A stretch of DNA of 32,355 bases from Deltaproteobacteria bacterium (GCA_020853015.1 JADYZQ010000344.1:1-32355); one strand, 5' to 3'. Counted from the first letter of the stretch, positions 20,939-30,590 are shown. The notes: generated from the letters alone by a model not told the origin. Numbers and translations are program-made.

Positions 20939-21836
20939 GCAGGGATTTGGCCGAAACGCGATTGCGGCCGTTGGATTTCGAGAAATAGAGATATTCGTCG
21001 GCGGCGCGGATCAATTCGCCGTAGCTCTTGAAGTTGGCGTCCTTCAGACAGGACACCCCGATGCTCACGGTGACCGGGATCCGCTTGGATTCGAAGACGA
21101 AATCGGAGGTCGCGATCTTCTTGCGAAGCCTCTCGGAGAGAGCCACGGCGTCGGCCTCCTCGGTGTCGCGCATCAATATCACGAACTCCTCCCCGCCGTA
21201 ACGGGCGAAGATGTCCTCGCGACGGATCATCCCCTTGGTGATTTCGGAAACCCGATGCAGGACGTAGTCCCCGGCCGGGTGGCCGTAGGTGTCGTTGACT
21301 TTTTTGAAGAAATCGAGGTCGAAGATCGCCAGGGACAAAGGCAGGTTTCTTCGGGCCGAATGCGCAAACTCGTGCTGGATACGGTCGAGAAAATAACGCT
21401 TGGTATGCGCCGCGGTCACCGGGTCGTAGAGCGCCATCTCGTAGAAGCGCTCGTGGCTGTTCTTGTCGATGGTGTCGACGTAGGAGAAGCGCAGCACGGT
21501 CGCCGAGCTGATCTGGATTTTGTCGTTGGCCTTGAGGACCTGTTGCTTGATCCTCATCCCGTTGACGAAGGTGCCGTTGGTGCTGTTGAGGTCCTCGATG
21601 GTGGCGATCTTGTCCCGAACCTTGATCTTGAAGTGACAACGGCTGATGGCCTCGTCCTCGACGACGATGTTGGCGTCCTTGCTGCGGCCCACCACCACCT
21701 CGCCTTCCGCCAAAATGACCTGCATCCCCATGGCGGGACCGCCCAAAAAATCGACCGCGGGCTCTTTTTCGGAAATCCCTTCCAAAGCCCCGATGCTGGT
21801 GACGACGGTTTCGTCCTTGAAGCCCTCAATCCCCAT
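20928..21836 (-). CDS. FHA domain-GGDEF diguanylate cyclase
   Basis: FHA: VVGRSKDANIVVEDEAISRCHFKI...LNSTNGTFVNG. GGDEF: FKKVNDTYGHPAGDYVL, RRED-IFARY-GGEEF. Confidence 0.95.
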   Translation of the reverse strand: MGIEGFKDETVVTSIGALEGISEKEPAVDFLGGPAMGMQVILAEGEVVVGRSKDANIVVEDEAISRCHFKIKVRDKIATIEDLNSTNGTFVNGMRIKQQVLKANDKIQISSATVLRFSYVDTIDKNSHERFYEMALYDPVTAAHTKRYFLDRIQHEFAHSARRNLPLSLAIFDLDFFKKVNDTYGHPAGDYVLHRVSEITKGMIRREDIFARYGGEEFVILMRDTEEADAVALSERLRKKIATSDFVFESKRIPVTVSIGVSCLKDANFKSYGELIRAADEYLYFSKSNGRNRVSAKSLLTS

Positions 21837-21878
21837 GACGACCTAAAACCCTTTCCGTGAATAGGATGCAGCGTTTTC

Positions 21879-21908
21879 ATTATAAGCCGAGGAAATTATT
21901 AAGGTCAA
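21879..21908 (-). promoter_or_regulatory. Sigma-70-like promoter for the FHA-GGDEF gene
   Basis: Minus strand TTGACC (21908-21903), 18-bp spacer, TATAAT (21884-21879). The -35 box overlaps the kinase stop codon. Confidence 0.6.
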
Positions 21909-23962
21909 CGAGAGGGATTTTTTTCCAGGGCGTGGTAGATCTGGAGCTTTTGCCCGGGCGCCACCGAAACCTCGTTGGCGTAAGGCTTGAAACCCGGCAG
22001 GTCCAGGGTCAGATCGAGGGTCTCGTTGGCGGGAACCGGGTGGGTCAGAAGCGGCGTCTTGCCCACGGTTTTCCCGTCGATCTTGACGAGGGCGCCGGCG
22101 GGCGAACTTTGGACGTCGAGGCTGCCGACAACCTCCTTGAGATCGGCGTGGATCCGCAGGGCTTCCCGGGGAGGGGCCTCCAGCCTCCGCTCCCAGTGCG
22201 GCGCGCCGTTCAGGGAGAGCGCCAAAACCACCGGAAACTGCAAGTCCTTCGAGTCGAGGACGGCGGGGGTCCGTTTGCCGCTGGCCTTGCCGTTGAAATA
22301 GATGTCGGCGCCGGAGGGATCGCTTAAAATTTGGATTTGCCCGGGAGGCCTTTTTGTCAGGCTTAGGTTCAAGGAGCGGGTCCAATTAGGGAAAATATAA
22401 GGCGAAAGCTCCAGCGGTTCGAAGCCGTCCCGCTCCAGGCGCAGGACCGCCCGCCGCCGGCCCGGCAGGTTGGGCAAGTGGATCGGCGGCGATCCCGCGA
22501 CCGCCTTGCCGTCCAAGGTCAGCTTGGCGTCGGCCGGTTGAAAGACCAATCTCAAGGCCCCCGGCGCCGGGGACAAGAGGAAATGGTACAGCGCCAAGGC
22601 TGCCAGCAGGGACAAAAGGACAGCCGGGACCACCAGCAGCTCGCGCCGGCGGCGCACGACCGCCGCCGGCCCGGACGTAAGCATTGGAACGGGCCGCGCA
22701 GCGGCGTCCCTCGGAGCCGGCGGAGCCGGGACGGAGGGCGCCTCGAGATCGCCGGTGATCTCTTCCTCCTGCGAGGAGGAATCCTCCGAAAAGGTGACCG
22801 CCGGGGCCGCTCCGGTCTGAGAGGTTTCCCCCAGTCCGATGGCCCGAGTGATGTCGCTCAGCTCCTCGACGTCGATCTCCTCGAAGATCGAATGGAAATC
22901 CAACTCCTGCGGGTCGACGATCATGGTGTCTTCGGCGACGTCCGGCGCCTCGTCCTCCATGCCTTCCGCTCGGACTCGCTCGCGGACCGTCAGTTCTTCG
23001 CGCATTGTCTTTTCTTGATAGAGATCGCCAGTTTTCTCTTCGTTGTCGAAAATCTCTTTGAGCAGATCGCCCACCTGTGTCGGCTTGAATTCCGGGTAAT
23101 GGCGCAGCAGGAACTTGGTCAGGTCGAGCGACATGTCGGCCGCCGCCGCGTAGCGTCTTTGGGGGTCGCGCTCGAGGGCCCGCATCACGATCTCGTCTAA
23201 GTCCGAGGGGATCTCGTTGCGATAGGCGCTGGGCGGAAAGATGGTCATCGCCTGGACCGCCTCGATCGTCTCGGGGTTGGATTTTTTCTTGAACAGACGC
23301 CTTCCGGTGAGCATTTCCCAGAGGACCACGCCCGTCGAAAAGATGTCGGACCGAAAGTCGATATTCTTGCCCTCCGTCTGCTCGGGAGACATGTAGGCGA
23401 ACTTGCCCTTCAAAACGCCCCGCTCCATCTCGGAGAGCTTGAAGGCCGCCTTGGCGACGCCGAAGTCGACGATTTTGACGTTTCCCGACTCGGTAAGGAT
23501 CACGTTTTGTGGGCTGATGTCGCGGTGGACGATCTCGAGGGAGCGCCCGCTCTCGTCCTTGCGCCGGTGCATGTAGTCGAGACCGTTGCAGATCTCCGAG
23601 ACCACATAGGCGGAGATCGGGATGGGAATAAATGTCTTGTACTCGACGGTCTTCTTGTAGATCTGGCTGATGGTCCTGCCGTCGACGTACTCCATCACGA
23701 TGAAGTAATCGTCGGCGACCTTCCCCAAGTCGAAGGTTTGGGCGATGTTGCCGTGACTTAACTTGACCGCGATCTTCGCCTCGTCGATCAACATCTTGAT
23801 GAAGTCCTTGTTGACGGCGATGTGCGGCAGGATGCGCTTGATGACGATGAATTTCTTCAGACCGCTGAAGTCGTAGGTCAAGCCCTTGAAAATCTCCGCC
23901 ATCCCCCCTTGGGCGATCTTTTCTAAAATGAAATAGTGGCCGAAGGGCCTTGGCTTGGTCAT
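21905..23962 (-). CDS. Ser/Thr protein kinase with TM segment and C-terminal PEGA-like repeats
   Basis: FGHYFILEKIAQGGMAEIFKG, VHRDISPQNVILTESGNVKIVDFGVAK, MSPEQ; TM VVPAVLLSLLAALALYHFLL; repeats ILSDPSGADIYFNGKASGKRTPA and VQSSPAGALVKIDGKTVGKTPL. Confidence 0.93.
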   Translation of the reverse strand: MTKPRPFGHYFILEKIAQGGMAEIFKGLTYDFSGLKKFIVIKRILPHIAVNKDFIKMLIDEAKIAVKLSHGNIAQTFDLGKVADDYFIVMEYVDGRTISQIYKKTVEYKTFIPIPISAYVVSEICNGLDYMHRRKDESGRSLEIVHRDISPQNVILTESGNVKIVDFGVAKAAFKLSEMERGVLKGKFAYMSPEQTEGKNIDFRSDIFSTGVVLWEMLTGRRLFKKKSNPETIEAVQAMTIFPPSAYRNEIPSDLDEIVMRALERDPQRRYAAAADMSLDLTKFLLRHYPEFKPTQVGDLLKEIFDNEEKTGDLYQEKTMREELTVRERVRAEGMEDEAPDVAEDTMIVDPQELDFHSIFEEIDVEELSDITRAIGLGETSQTGAAPAVTFSEDSSSQEEEITGDLEAPSVPAPPAPRDAAARPVPMLTSGPAAVVRRRRELLVVPAVLLSLLAALALYHFLLSPAPGALRLVFQPADAKLTLDGKAVAGSPPIHLPNLPGRRRAVLRLERDGFEPLELSPYIFPNWTRSLNLSLTKRPPGQIQILSDPSGADIYFNGKASGKRTPAVLDSKDLQFPVVLALSLNGAPHWERRLEAPPREALRIHADLKEVVGSLDVQSSPAGALVKIDGKTVGKTPLLTHPVPANETLDLTLDLPGFKPYANEVSVAPGQKLQIYHALEKNPSR

Positions 23963-24257
23963 AGGCGATTCGCAGGCTGTTTTTGGGGCTTGAATGCCCC
24001 CGCTTCCAGGCACGAATGGGGTGCAGCCCCCTCAAATCAAGGTGGGCCCCTTAGCCCCCCTTGCTAGGGATCTAAATATAAAATCACCGAAATACAAGTA
24101 CTTAGAATATTTTTTCTTTCCTTCGATGTTTGGCAAAAGCTTTGCAGTATCTAGAGGTGTATTCGGAACGCTGAGACATAAGGATTTAAAGTTTTTCTTC
24201 ACTTCAAAATTTTTTCTACTTCTTTCTATTCTTTCTAACCCCACCCACTATCCTACC

Positions 24258-24295
24258 AACTACCGGCAATCTTAAAGTAGAGATTGCCGGTAGTT
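24258..24295. repeat. Perfect 15-bp inverted repeat with 8-nt loop
   Basis: AACTACCGGCAATCT - TAAAGTAG - AGATTGCCGGTAGTT. Confidence 0.9.
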
Positions 24296-24458
24296 ATCAC
24301 CTCCCTCCTTTTTTGCCCCTTTCCAAGTAACCTTTCAGTGAATTGATATTTTCCGATTGCCAGCTTTCCTCCCGTTAAGCTAGCAACTTCCACTTCCAGC
24401 AACCGAGGATAAGTCTAGGTATTTGTTGTTTTTTAACGCACTTTGTTAAAAGGGCGGC

Positions 24459-27400
24459 ATGAGTCCACCGGGCGGCACAACCGGGAAGGGACTGGGTGCC
24501 TATGGGACCCTCCCTCCTAAGGATTTCTATTCTCCGAAGGCATGCTCGAATTGTCACGGCGATTCCAGTGTTTCCAGCGGGGCGTCCCTCGGCTCTTTGC
24601 CCTACGAACCCCTCAATCCCGACAATCTTAAATTTCTCCCATCGCCCAGCGACTGCCCGGCCGAAATCTATTGGCCCGACTCGCTGAAGACCTACCAGGA
24701 TTTCGTCCAGGTCAATCCCTACTTGAAGGGGCAAAACTACCTCGATACCTTGCTTGTCTCCCGACAGGGCACCTTTCCCTTGGAGGTTCGCGACACCTCG
24801 TTGGACGTCTTCCTCGGGCTTAAAGGGCCCGCCGATTTCCCTAAATTCAAGCTCGACGTGCCGCACGACGCCCAACTCTGCGCCGGACCGGCCAAGCCGG
24901 GCGGATCGGGATTCGAGGCCTGCGAGGGACTTCAGATCGAACTCAAGGACGAGGACATCGGACTCACCCTCGATGGCCTCGACCTGCTGAGCACCCAAAA
25001 TTTGGACCTGGGCATCGCCGGCCTGCTTGGGGTCAAGTTCCGGGGCGCCTCGGTGCGCGACGGAAGGCTTCTGGTCACCCTGCAATTGGCCGATCCCTTG
25101 CTCAACGCGGGCTTTCCCTTGGCCTTCACCAACGAGTACCTGCTCGGAAAATTAAACCCGACCTTGCAAAAGCTGCTCCGCTCGGCGGCGCCCAACCCCT
25201 ACGATCCCGACAGCTACGACTTGGACCTGACTTCCCTGGTCCTGGAAAAGATGCCCGTGGCCTACCGAGTCGCCACCGGAGAGGCCGTCAATTTTTCGGA
25301 ATACCAAGCGGCAACGGACAAGCCGGGACTGAAGACAATCCCCTATTTATTCAACATGGCGCGCGAAGGAAAATTTCCCGACCGCCTCTCCTTCAACCAG
25401 CTCTACGAGGCGGTGACGGAATACCAAAAAAACGTCCGCCCTTCGGACAAGAAGCAGGACGAGGCCCAGCAAGCCATCCTGCAGAAGCTCTTCGAGACCG
25501 TTTCGCTGCGCGCTCGCCTGCACCCCGGCCGACTTCTTTTCAAAAACCTCTACGTCGAATTCGCGGACGAACCGGATAAGAACCTGCTCGAAACCCAGCT
25601 GAGCGTTAAAAACCTGAAAGACGTCAGTCTGGCGCTCATGGCCCCGCTGCACATCACTCGCTTGTATAGCCCGGGCGGCATCGACATCACCGAACTGAAA
25701 GGCGACCTGGGTCTGAGCTATCGCTCGACCGGAGACTCCAAGCTCCGTCTCGACAACCTGGAGGAGCTCCGCCTCGACAACCTCGAGATCGAATTCGGCC
25801 GCATGGAATACGGCGGCGCCCAAGAAAAGGGCACGCCCAGCCTCCTCGGCCTGGTGGGCAAGCTCCAGCGCCATTTCCGCCTGGATCCCACCAAGCCCGG
25901 GAAGCTCGCCGTCCTCGGCGGCAGCATCACGGGGCTTCCGGATCCTTTTGAAATCCCCTACGCGTCCAAACCCGCCCTACTCGTCCGCGGCGAACCCGGC
26001 GTGGGCCTCACCGCGGAGGTCAACCTGCGCATGGAGGGGCTTCGCCTTCGTCTCCCCATGGTAGGAGAGGTCACCTTGCACGGAAAAATCGAAGGGGGAA
26101 TGCGGCTCGTCCCGAAGATCGTCGTCGAGACCCTCGCCGACGGCAGCAACTCCGAGAAGACATTATGGGTCCCCGAGCCCAACAGCACGCACCTGCGCCT
26201 GAGTGATCTCGAGGTCGTCACCGAAAAGGGCCAACGTTGGTCGCGGGCCTCCGTCGAAGTCTTCGACGACGGCTTGTGGTCGCCGGTTCCCGCCGCGAAT
26301 TCCCCGTCCGCCTTCGTGACAAAGATCGAAGTGCCGGAAATGACGGGGGGCTCCTACAGCTCGCTGCGGATCGACGGCGGCATGTCGGTGCCCAAAGACA
26401 TCGACGGCCTCTACGACTTCTCCGAATTGGCCAAGGCCTTCGCGGCCGAGGTGACGATGCAGGCCGTCCGTGTCGGCGGCAATCCGGAGGCCTGGAACCT
26501 CAACCTGAGCGGCAGCCATCGGCCGGACTCCACCCAAATCAAGGTGGCCTTGGACAGCCGCGAAACCGATCCCGCCGGCACCCTGAAGCGACGGCCGCTC
26601 GAAGGGCTTGAAATCAATTTCGACCGGAACCTGATCGGCGACCAGACCTCCTTCTCGGTGGAAGCCAAAGCCAAATCGCTGGATTTCCCGGCAATTCACC
26701 TTAGCTCACCCAAACTCGAGTTGAACGCCAGCCTCGAACCGACCAAAAACGGAGGCTTCCTTTATACGGTGCCCAACCTCAAATTTACGGCCAATCCCTG
26801 GAAGGACATGCCCAAGACGGGGGTGATCCGCGGGCCCGTCTGGATCGAGCAGAAGAACTTCAAGAAGAAGAGTCCCTTGACCCTGGAGATCGACGGGGCC
26901 GCGCCGACCTTCGAGATCAAAAATCTCAACCTCCATTTCGGTTTTTTGGGTTTCACCCACGAAAAAATGGTGAAGGCCACCGGCGGCCGCATCACCGGCG
27001 TCGACGTCGACGGGGCGCTGCGCGGTTTCTGGAAGATGGATTACGACGCCTTCCGCGGCAAAGGCCTGCTCACGCTGGCCGGCGACGCCGGCGGCGAGGG
27101 CGACATCCACCTGCGCGGCGCCGATTTCCTGCGGTTGGCCAAAGACGATCCGCGCGACGCGACGCGACTGGTCGAAATCCCGATCTTCTCCAAGACCACA
27201 TGGACCCTATGGAACATCCTCGGCGTGGACCCGGACAAAGAGAGGATCAACGGCGCCTTCAAGCTCTCCACCAAAGTCGACCCGGCCTTCGCGCGGGTCT
27301 TCAACGTCATCATCGACAACGGCAAGGTGTTGAACTGGAGCATGACCCACGACCACCTCCCCTACACGGCGAAGGGCTACGAAAAGAAAATGGAAGAATA

Positions 27401-27476
27401 CGTCGCCGCCAAGGCGGCCGAAGAGGCCCGCAAGGCCGAAGACGCCAAGAAGGCCGAGGGAGGGAAAACGCCATGA
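24459..27476 (+). CDS. Very large beta-strand-rich protein of unknown function (1005 aa)
   Basis: Long open frame with a credible composition and an in-frame TAA shortly before the ATG. Repeated short strands with an AsmA/TamB-like feel, Ala/Lys-rich C-terminus; no family recognised. Confidence 0.8.
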   Translation: MSPPGGTTGKGLGAYGTLPPKDFYSPKACSNCHGDSSVSSGASLGSLPYEPLNPDNLKFLPSPSDCPAEIYWPDSLKTYQDFVQVNPYLKGQNYLDTLLVSRQGTFPLEVRDTSLDVFLGLKGPADFPKFKLDVPHDAQLCAGPAKPGGSGFEACEGLQIELKDEDIGLTLDGLDLLSTQNLDLGIAGLLGVKFRGASVRDGRLLVTLQLADPLLNAGFPLAFTNEYLLGKLNPTLQKLLRSAAPNPYDPDSYDLDLTSLVLEKMPVAYRVATGEAVNFSEYQAATDKPGLKTIPYLFNMAREGKFPDRLSFNQLYEAVTEYQKNVRPSDKKQDEAQQAILQKLFETVSLRARLHPGRLLFKNLYVEFADEPDKNLLETQLSVKNLKDVSLALMAPLHITRLYSPGGIDITELKGDLGLSYRSTGDSKLRLDNLEELRLDNLEIEFGRMEYGGAQEKGTPSLLGLVGKLQRHFRLDPTKPGKLAVLGGSITGLPDPFEIPYASKPALLVRGEPGVGLTAEVNLRMEGLRLRLPMVGEVTLHGKIEGGMRLVPKIVVETLADGSNSEKTLWVPEPNSTHLRLSDLEVVTEKGQRWSRASVEVFDDGLWSPVPAANSPSAFVTKIEVPEMTGGSYSSLRIDGGMSVPKDIDGLYDFSELAKAFAAEVTMQAVRVGGNPEAWNLNLSGSHRPDSTQIKVALDSRETDPAGTLKRRPLEGLEINFDRNLIGDQTSFSVEAKAKSLDFPAIHLSSPKLELNASLEPTKNGGFLYTVPNLKFTANPWKDMPKTGVIRGPVWIEQKNFKKKSPLTLEIDGAAPTFEIKNLNLHFGFLGFTHEKMVKATGGRITGVDVDGALRGFWKMDYDAFRGKGLLTLAGDAGGEGDIHLRGADFLRLAKDDPRDATRLVEIPIFSKTTWTLWNILGVDPDKERINGAFKLSTKVDPAFARVFNVIIDNGKVLNWSMTHDHLPYTAKGYEKKMEEYVAAKAAEEARKAEDAKKAEGGKTP

Positions 27477-30400
27477 CGCCTCCAAAGAGTCCCGAAAACA
27501 AGCCAGGCTCCACCCTTCTGGAATACGGATTCCAAGAGCCCTTCACCTTCCACACCCCGCTCTTCGAGCCGGTCTTCGATTATTCCAAGCCGGATCAATC
27601 CAGCTTCCTAAAGACGTCGCCGCTGTTGTCCAGCCTGGGCTTTCCGACGGTGCCCGTCTACTCGAACTTCCGCATCCCCGGGATCTACACGCCGAAGTTC
27701 ACCTCCCCCGTCGCGAACTTCACGCCGCCCCCCTCTCCCGCCAAGTGGCGCCCCAGCGACACCGGTCAGCTGATCACCGATATCGTCATGGCGATCGACT
27801 CGATGGACGTGGACTTGAACGACATGTTGGTGAACGGCGGAGAAAAGGGCTGCCGTTATTCGGAGGTAGTCACCAAACAACGCTACGACGCCGGCAAGGA
27901 GAAGTGTCACAACCAGTTCGAAGCCGGAACTTACGCCGACGCCCACGTGGAGGTTCGCCCGGTGGAGGGAAAGACCTTCAGCGAGTTTCATAAATTCACG
28001 GTGCTGTATAAAAAATACCCCGGACGCACCGGAAACCGGATCAACGGATTCTTCCTGACCCACCCCCTCGATAAAAACGCGGAGGGGCCGCTGAAGGTCG
28101 ATCGCGACGACCCCTTCGAGAGCGGCAAGGACTTCCGCGACGCGGCCAACCCTTCCTTCGACACCCCGATCGGCAAATCGGTGCCCCATTCCGAAAAATC
28201 CAGCCGCCTGATCATGCGCCCCATCGGCTGGCTCTACGACGACGCCGGGCCGGGCGTAAACTTCGACATCAGCGAGAACATGCTCAAGGCCTGGGGCATC
28301 CTGGACAAGGACATCTACAAGAAGCTGGGCGTCGAGACCTTTCAGCTCCCGCGCCGCCTCGATCGGCTGTGGCGGCTCCTGCCCATGCCTCGGCCTCACA
28401 ACCCCGATTACATCCTCGCCGACGGCTGCTACGACAAACTGCCGGGGGCCAAATACGTCCGACCCAATTCCATCAACGCCAAGCCCGACCTGATCGCCTG
28501 GACCGCACCGAAGGACCTCTCCGCCGAGATCCGCTTCAAGAAGACCTCCATTCCGCTGGGCGGGAGGGGCCACATCGACTTGGGCGATGGCGGGGTCAAC
28601 CGCATCAAGGTCAAGGGCGACCTCACGGGCCTGACCGTCGAGATCGAGCTGAAGGACATCCCCAGCTTTCGCTTCAACCAAGGCGGTTACACCATCGGCG
28701 CCAAGGGACTGAAGGCTGGCAAGGTCATCCTCAAGCTGCCGCCGCTCGCGGACATCATGAAAGAATTCGGCAGCGCCCCGAAGAGCCACGCCGACAAGAC
28801 CCTGGATTGCGAGAAAAAGGCCGAGCTGAAGGCCAAGGCCAAGAAAATCGCCGAGGCCGAAAATCGCAGCTACGGGGACGTCCTCGACCAGCTGGAGATG
28901 GAAGCCATCGAAGAAGCCGACGCCAAGACGCCCAAGAAGGACCACTCCGCCTTCTTTGAAAAACTCTTGGGCGACATCCAGGTCACGGGCATCGAGGCCG
29001 ACGAGCTGACTTTCGAGCGGCCGGACCGCGGCCTCAAGGCGACCTTGGTCAAGCCGGTCATCAAGTCCGCCACCGTCAGCGGCACCAAATCCTTCACCTT
29101 CAACGGACTGGCCGTGGACGGTTTGACCCTCGAAGATGCCTCGACCGGCGGCAAAGCGTCCTTCGGCAAGAGCGAGATCGAGAAAATCACCGTCACCCGC
29201 GGCGCGGAGGGGCCGATCTTCGACATCACGGGATTGGAAGGATCCAAACTTTCCTTCACCCGGGACGAGGGCGGTATCGTCGTGGACAAGGGCCGCATCG
29301 AGTCCGTCAAAGTCGACATGAGCAAGAAGGACCGCGTCGACTTCACCATGACCGACACCACGAGCAACGGCAAGGTCGACTACAAGAATCCCAAAGAGGG
29401 TTACGAGTTCCACACCTCCGGCAAGAGCAAGCTGAGCCTCTTTACCCTCAACTACGAAAAGAACCCCAGCGGCGACAAGATCGACACGAAGATCAAGTTT
29501 TCCGGGGAAATCAACGATTTCTCGGTGGTCCATCCGCAATTGGGCGAGTTCAAGCTGGCCGACACCGTGCTCGGCGAAAGCACCTTCGACCTGGGCCTCG
29601 AGCTCCCGCCCGCCGGCTCCGCGGGACAGGCGCCCAAGGCTAGGTTCTCGGTCGACGTCGAAGTCCAAAAGGCCACCCTAAAATCGGGCCACCTGCCCCA
29701 TGTCGAACTGGACGAATCCAAGGTGACGAACGGCCGGATCCAGCTCGAGAAGACCGAATCGGGGCTGGTCGGCAAGGTGAAGGGCAACCTCGACCTGCAC
29801 ATCAAGGAAATCGACATCCCCCAGGTCGAGCTCGCCACCAAGGGCTTCACGATCGAGGGCGTCATGAAAGACATCGGCATCGTCGGCGCGGGCGAGCTCG
29901 AGATCGGCCCGGAGCTGATCTCCCTCCACAAGCTCGAAGGCCAGGAGAAGCCCGGCCCGCTGAAGATCACCGGCACCTTCTCCAAATTGCTGTTCCGAGA
30001 CGACCCCTCGGTGCGGAAGGCCGAGCTGAAAAAATTCCCCTACGCCGGCACGGTCAAGACCGAGATGGACATCGCCGGAGCCAAGCTCGAGATCAAGGAC
30101 TTGGAGGGTTTCGAGTTCGTGCGTCCCGACCCGGCGACCGGCCGAAAACCCGACCTGCGCAAGCTCAAGGTCAACGACATCTCCATCACCCAGATCCAGG
30201 CTAGCGCCAAGATCTGGGCCAAATTCCCCATCTTCGGCTGGCTTCGGGGCACCTTCCCGGCGATCGGCAAGATCGACGGCAAGCTGCCCGACGAGAAGGT
30301 CGACAGCGAGTTGCGCCTCGAAAAGCTCGACATCTCGACGGACTCCGACGGCAAGACCACCCAGATCGTCAACCTATTGATCCAACTCTTCGAGGTCGGC

Positions 30401-30589
30401 GGCCAGACCCAGAAGGCGAAGTTCCGGCTTCCCTCCCTGACGCTCTCTCCGAAAATGATCACCACCGGGAAGGACCCCATCGAGCTCGAGCTCTACTTCA
30501 AGGATTCGCAGCGCGGGGGGGATTTCGAGTTCAACCTCGAAGACGAGGATTTAAGCCACCGCGGGACGCGGCCAAAAAAGAAGAAGTGA
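27473..30589 (+). CDS. Very large beta-strand-rich protein of unknown function (about 1038 aa), coupled to the previous gene
   Basis: ATG at 27473 overlaps the upstream TGA (ATGA). The track start at 27200 is an artefact running over the previous gene. Repetitive GxxVxGxLxxL-type strands and a KKKK C-terminus. Confidence 0.8.
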   Translation: MTPPKSPENKPGSTLLEYGFQEPFTFHTPLFEPVFDYSKPDQSSFLKTSPLLSSLGFPTVPVYSNFRIPGIYTPKFTSPVANFTPPPSPAKWRPSDTGQLITDIVMAIDSMDVDLNDMLVNGGEKGCRYSEVVTKQRYDAGKEKCHNQFEAGTYADAHVEVRPVEGKTFSEFHKFTVLYKKYPGRTGNRINGFFLTHPLDKNAEGPLKVDRDDPFESGKDFRDAANPSFDTPIGKSVPHSEKSSRLIMRPIGWLYDDAGPGVNFDISENMLKAWGILDKDIYKKLGVETFQLPRRLDRLWRLLPMPRPHNPDYILADGCYDKLPGAKYVRPNSINAKPDLIAWTAPKDLSAEIRFKKTSIPLGGRGHIDLGDGGVNRIKVKGDLTGLTVEIELKDIPSFRFNQGGYTIGAKGLKAGKVILKLPPLADIMKEFGSAPKSHADKTLDCEKKAELKAKAKKIAEAENRSYGDVLDQLEMEAIEEADAKTPKKDHSAFFEKLLGDIQVTGIEADELTFERPDRGLKATLVKPVIKSATVSGTKSFTFNGLAVDGLTLEDASTGGKASFGKSEIEKITVTRGAEGPIFDITGLEGSKLSFTRDEGGIVVDKGRIESVKVDMSKKDRVDFTMTDTTSNGKVDYKNPKEGYEFHTSGKSKLSLFTLNYEKNPSGDKIDTKIKFSGEINDFSVVHPQLGEFKLADTVLGESTFDLGLELPPAGSAGQAPKARFSVDVEVQKATLKSGHLPHVELDESKVTNGRIQLEKTESGLVGKVKGNLDLHIKEIDIPQVELATKGFTIEGVMKDIGIVGAGELEIGPELISLHKLEGQEKPGPLKITGTFSKLLFRDDPSVRKAELKKFPYAGTVKTEMDIAGAKLEIKDLEGFEFVRPDPATGRKPDLRKLKVNDISITQIQASAKIWAKFPIFGWLRGTFPAIGKIDGKLPDEKVDSELRLEKLDISTDSDGKTTQIVNLLIQLFEVGGQTQKAKFRLPSLTLSPKMITTGKDPIELELYFKDSQRGGDFEFNLEDEDLSHRGTRPKKKK

Positions 30590-30590
30590 C

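Noticed and set aside
23994-24275. Short ORFs on both strands (93 aa plus, 70 aa minus) in the AT-rich leader
   Set aside because: No recognisable motif or RBS; mutually overlapping and consistent with chance.
27200-27472. N-terminal extension of the second giant ORF
   Set aside because: Low-complexity Arg/Gly/Gln-rich frame lying over the end of the first giant gene; ATG at 27473 with ATGA overlap is far more plausible.
27608-29668. 686-aa minus-strand ORF opposite the second giant gene
   Set aside because: Val/Asp/Gly/His-rich shadow composition typical of antisense frames in GC-rich DNA. The plus-strand frame is longer, has a balanced composition and is coupled to its neighbour.
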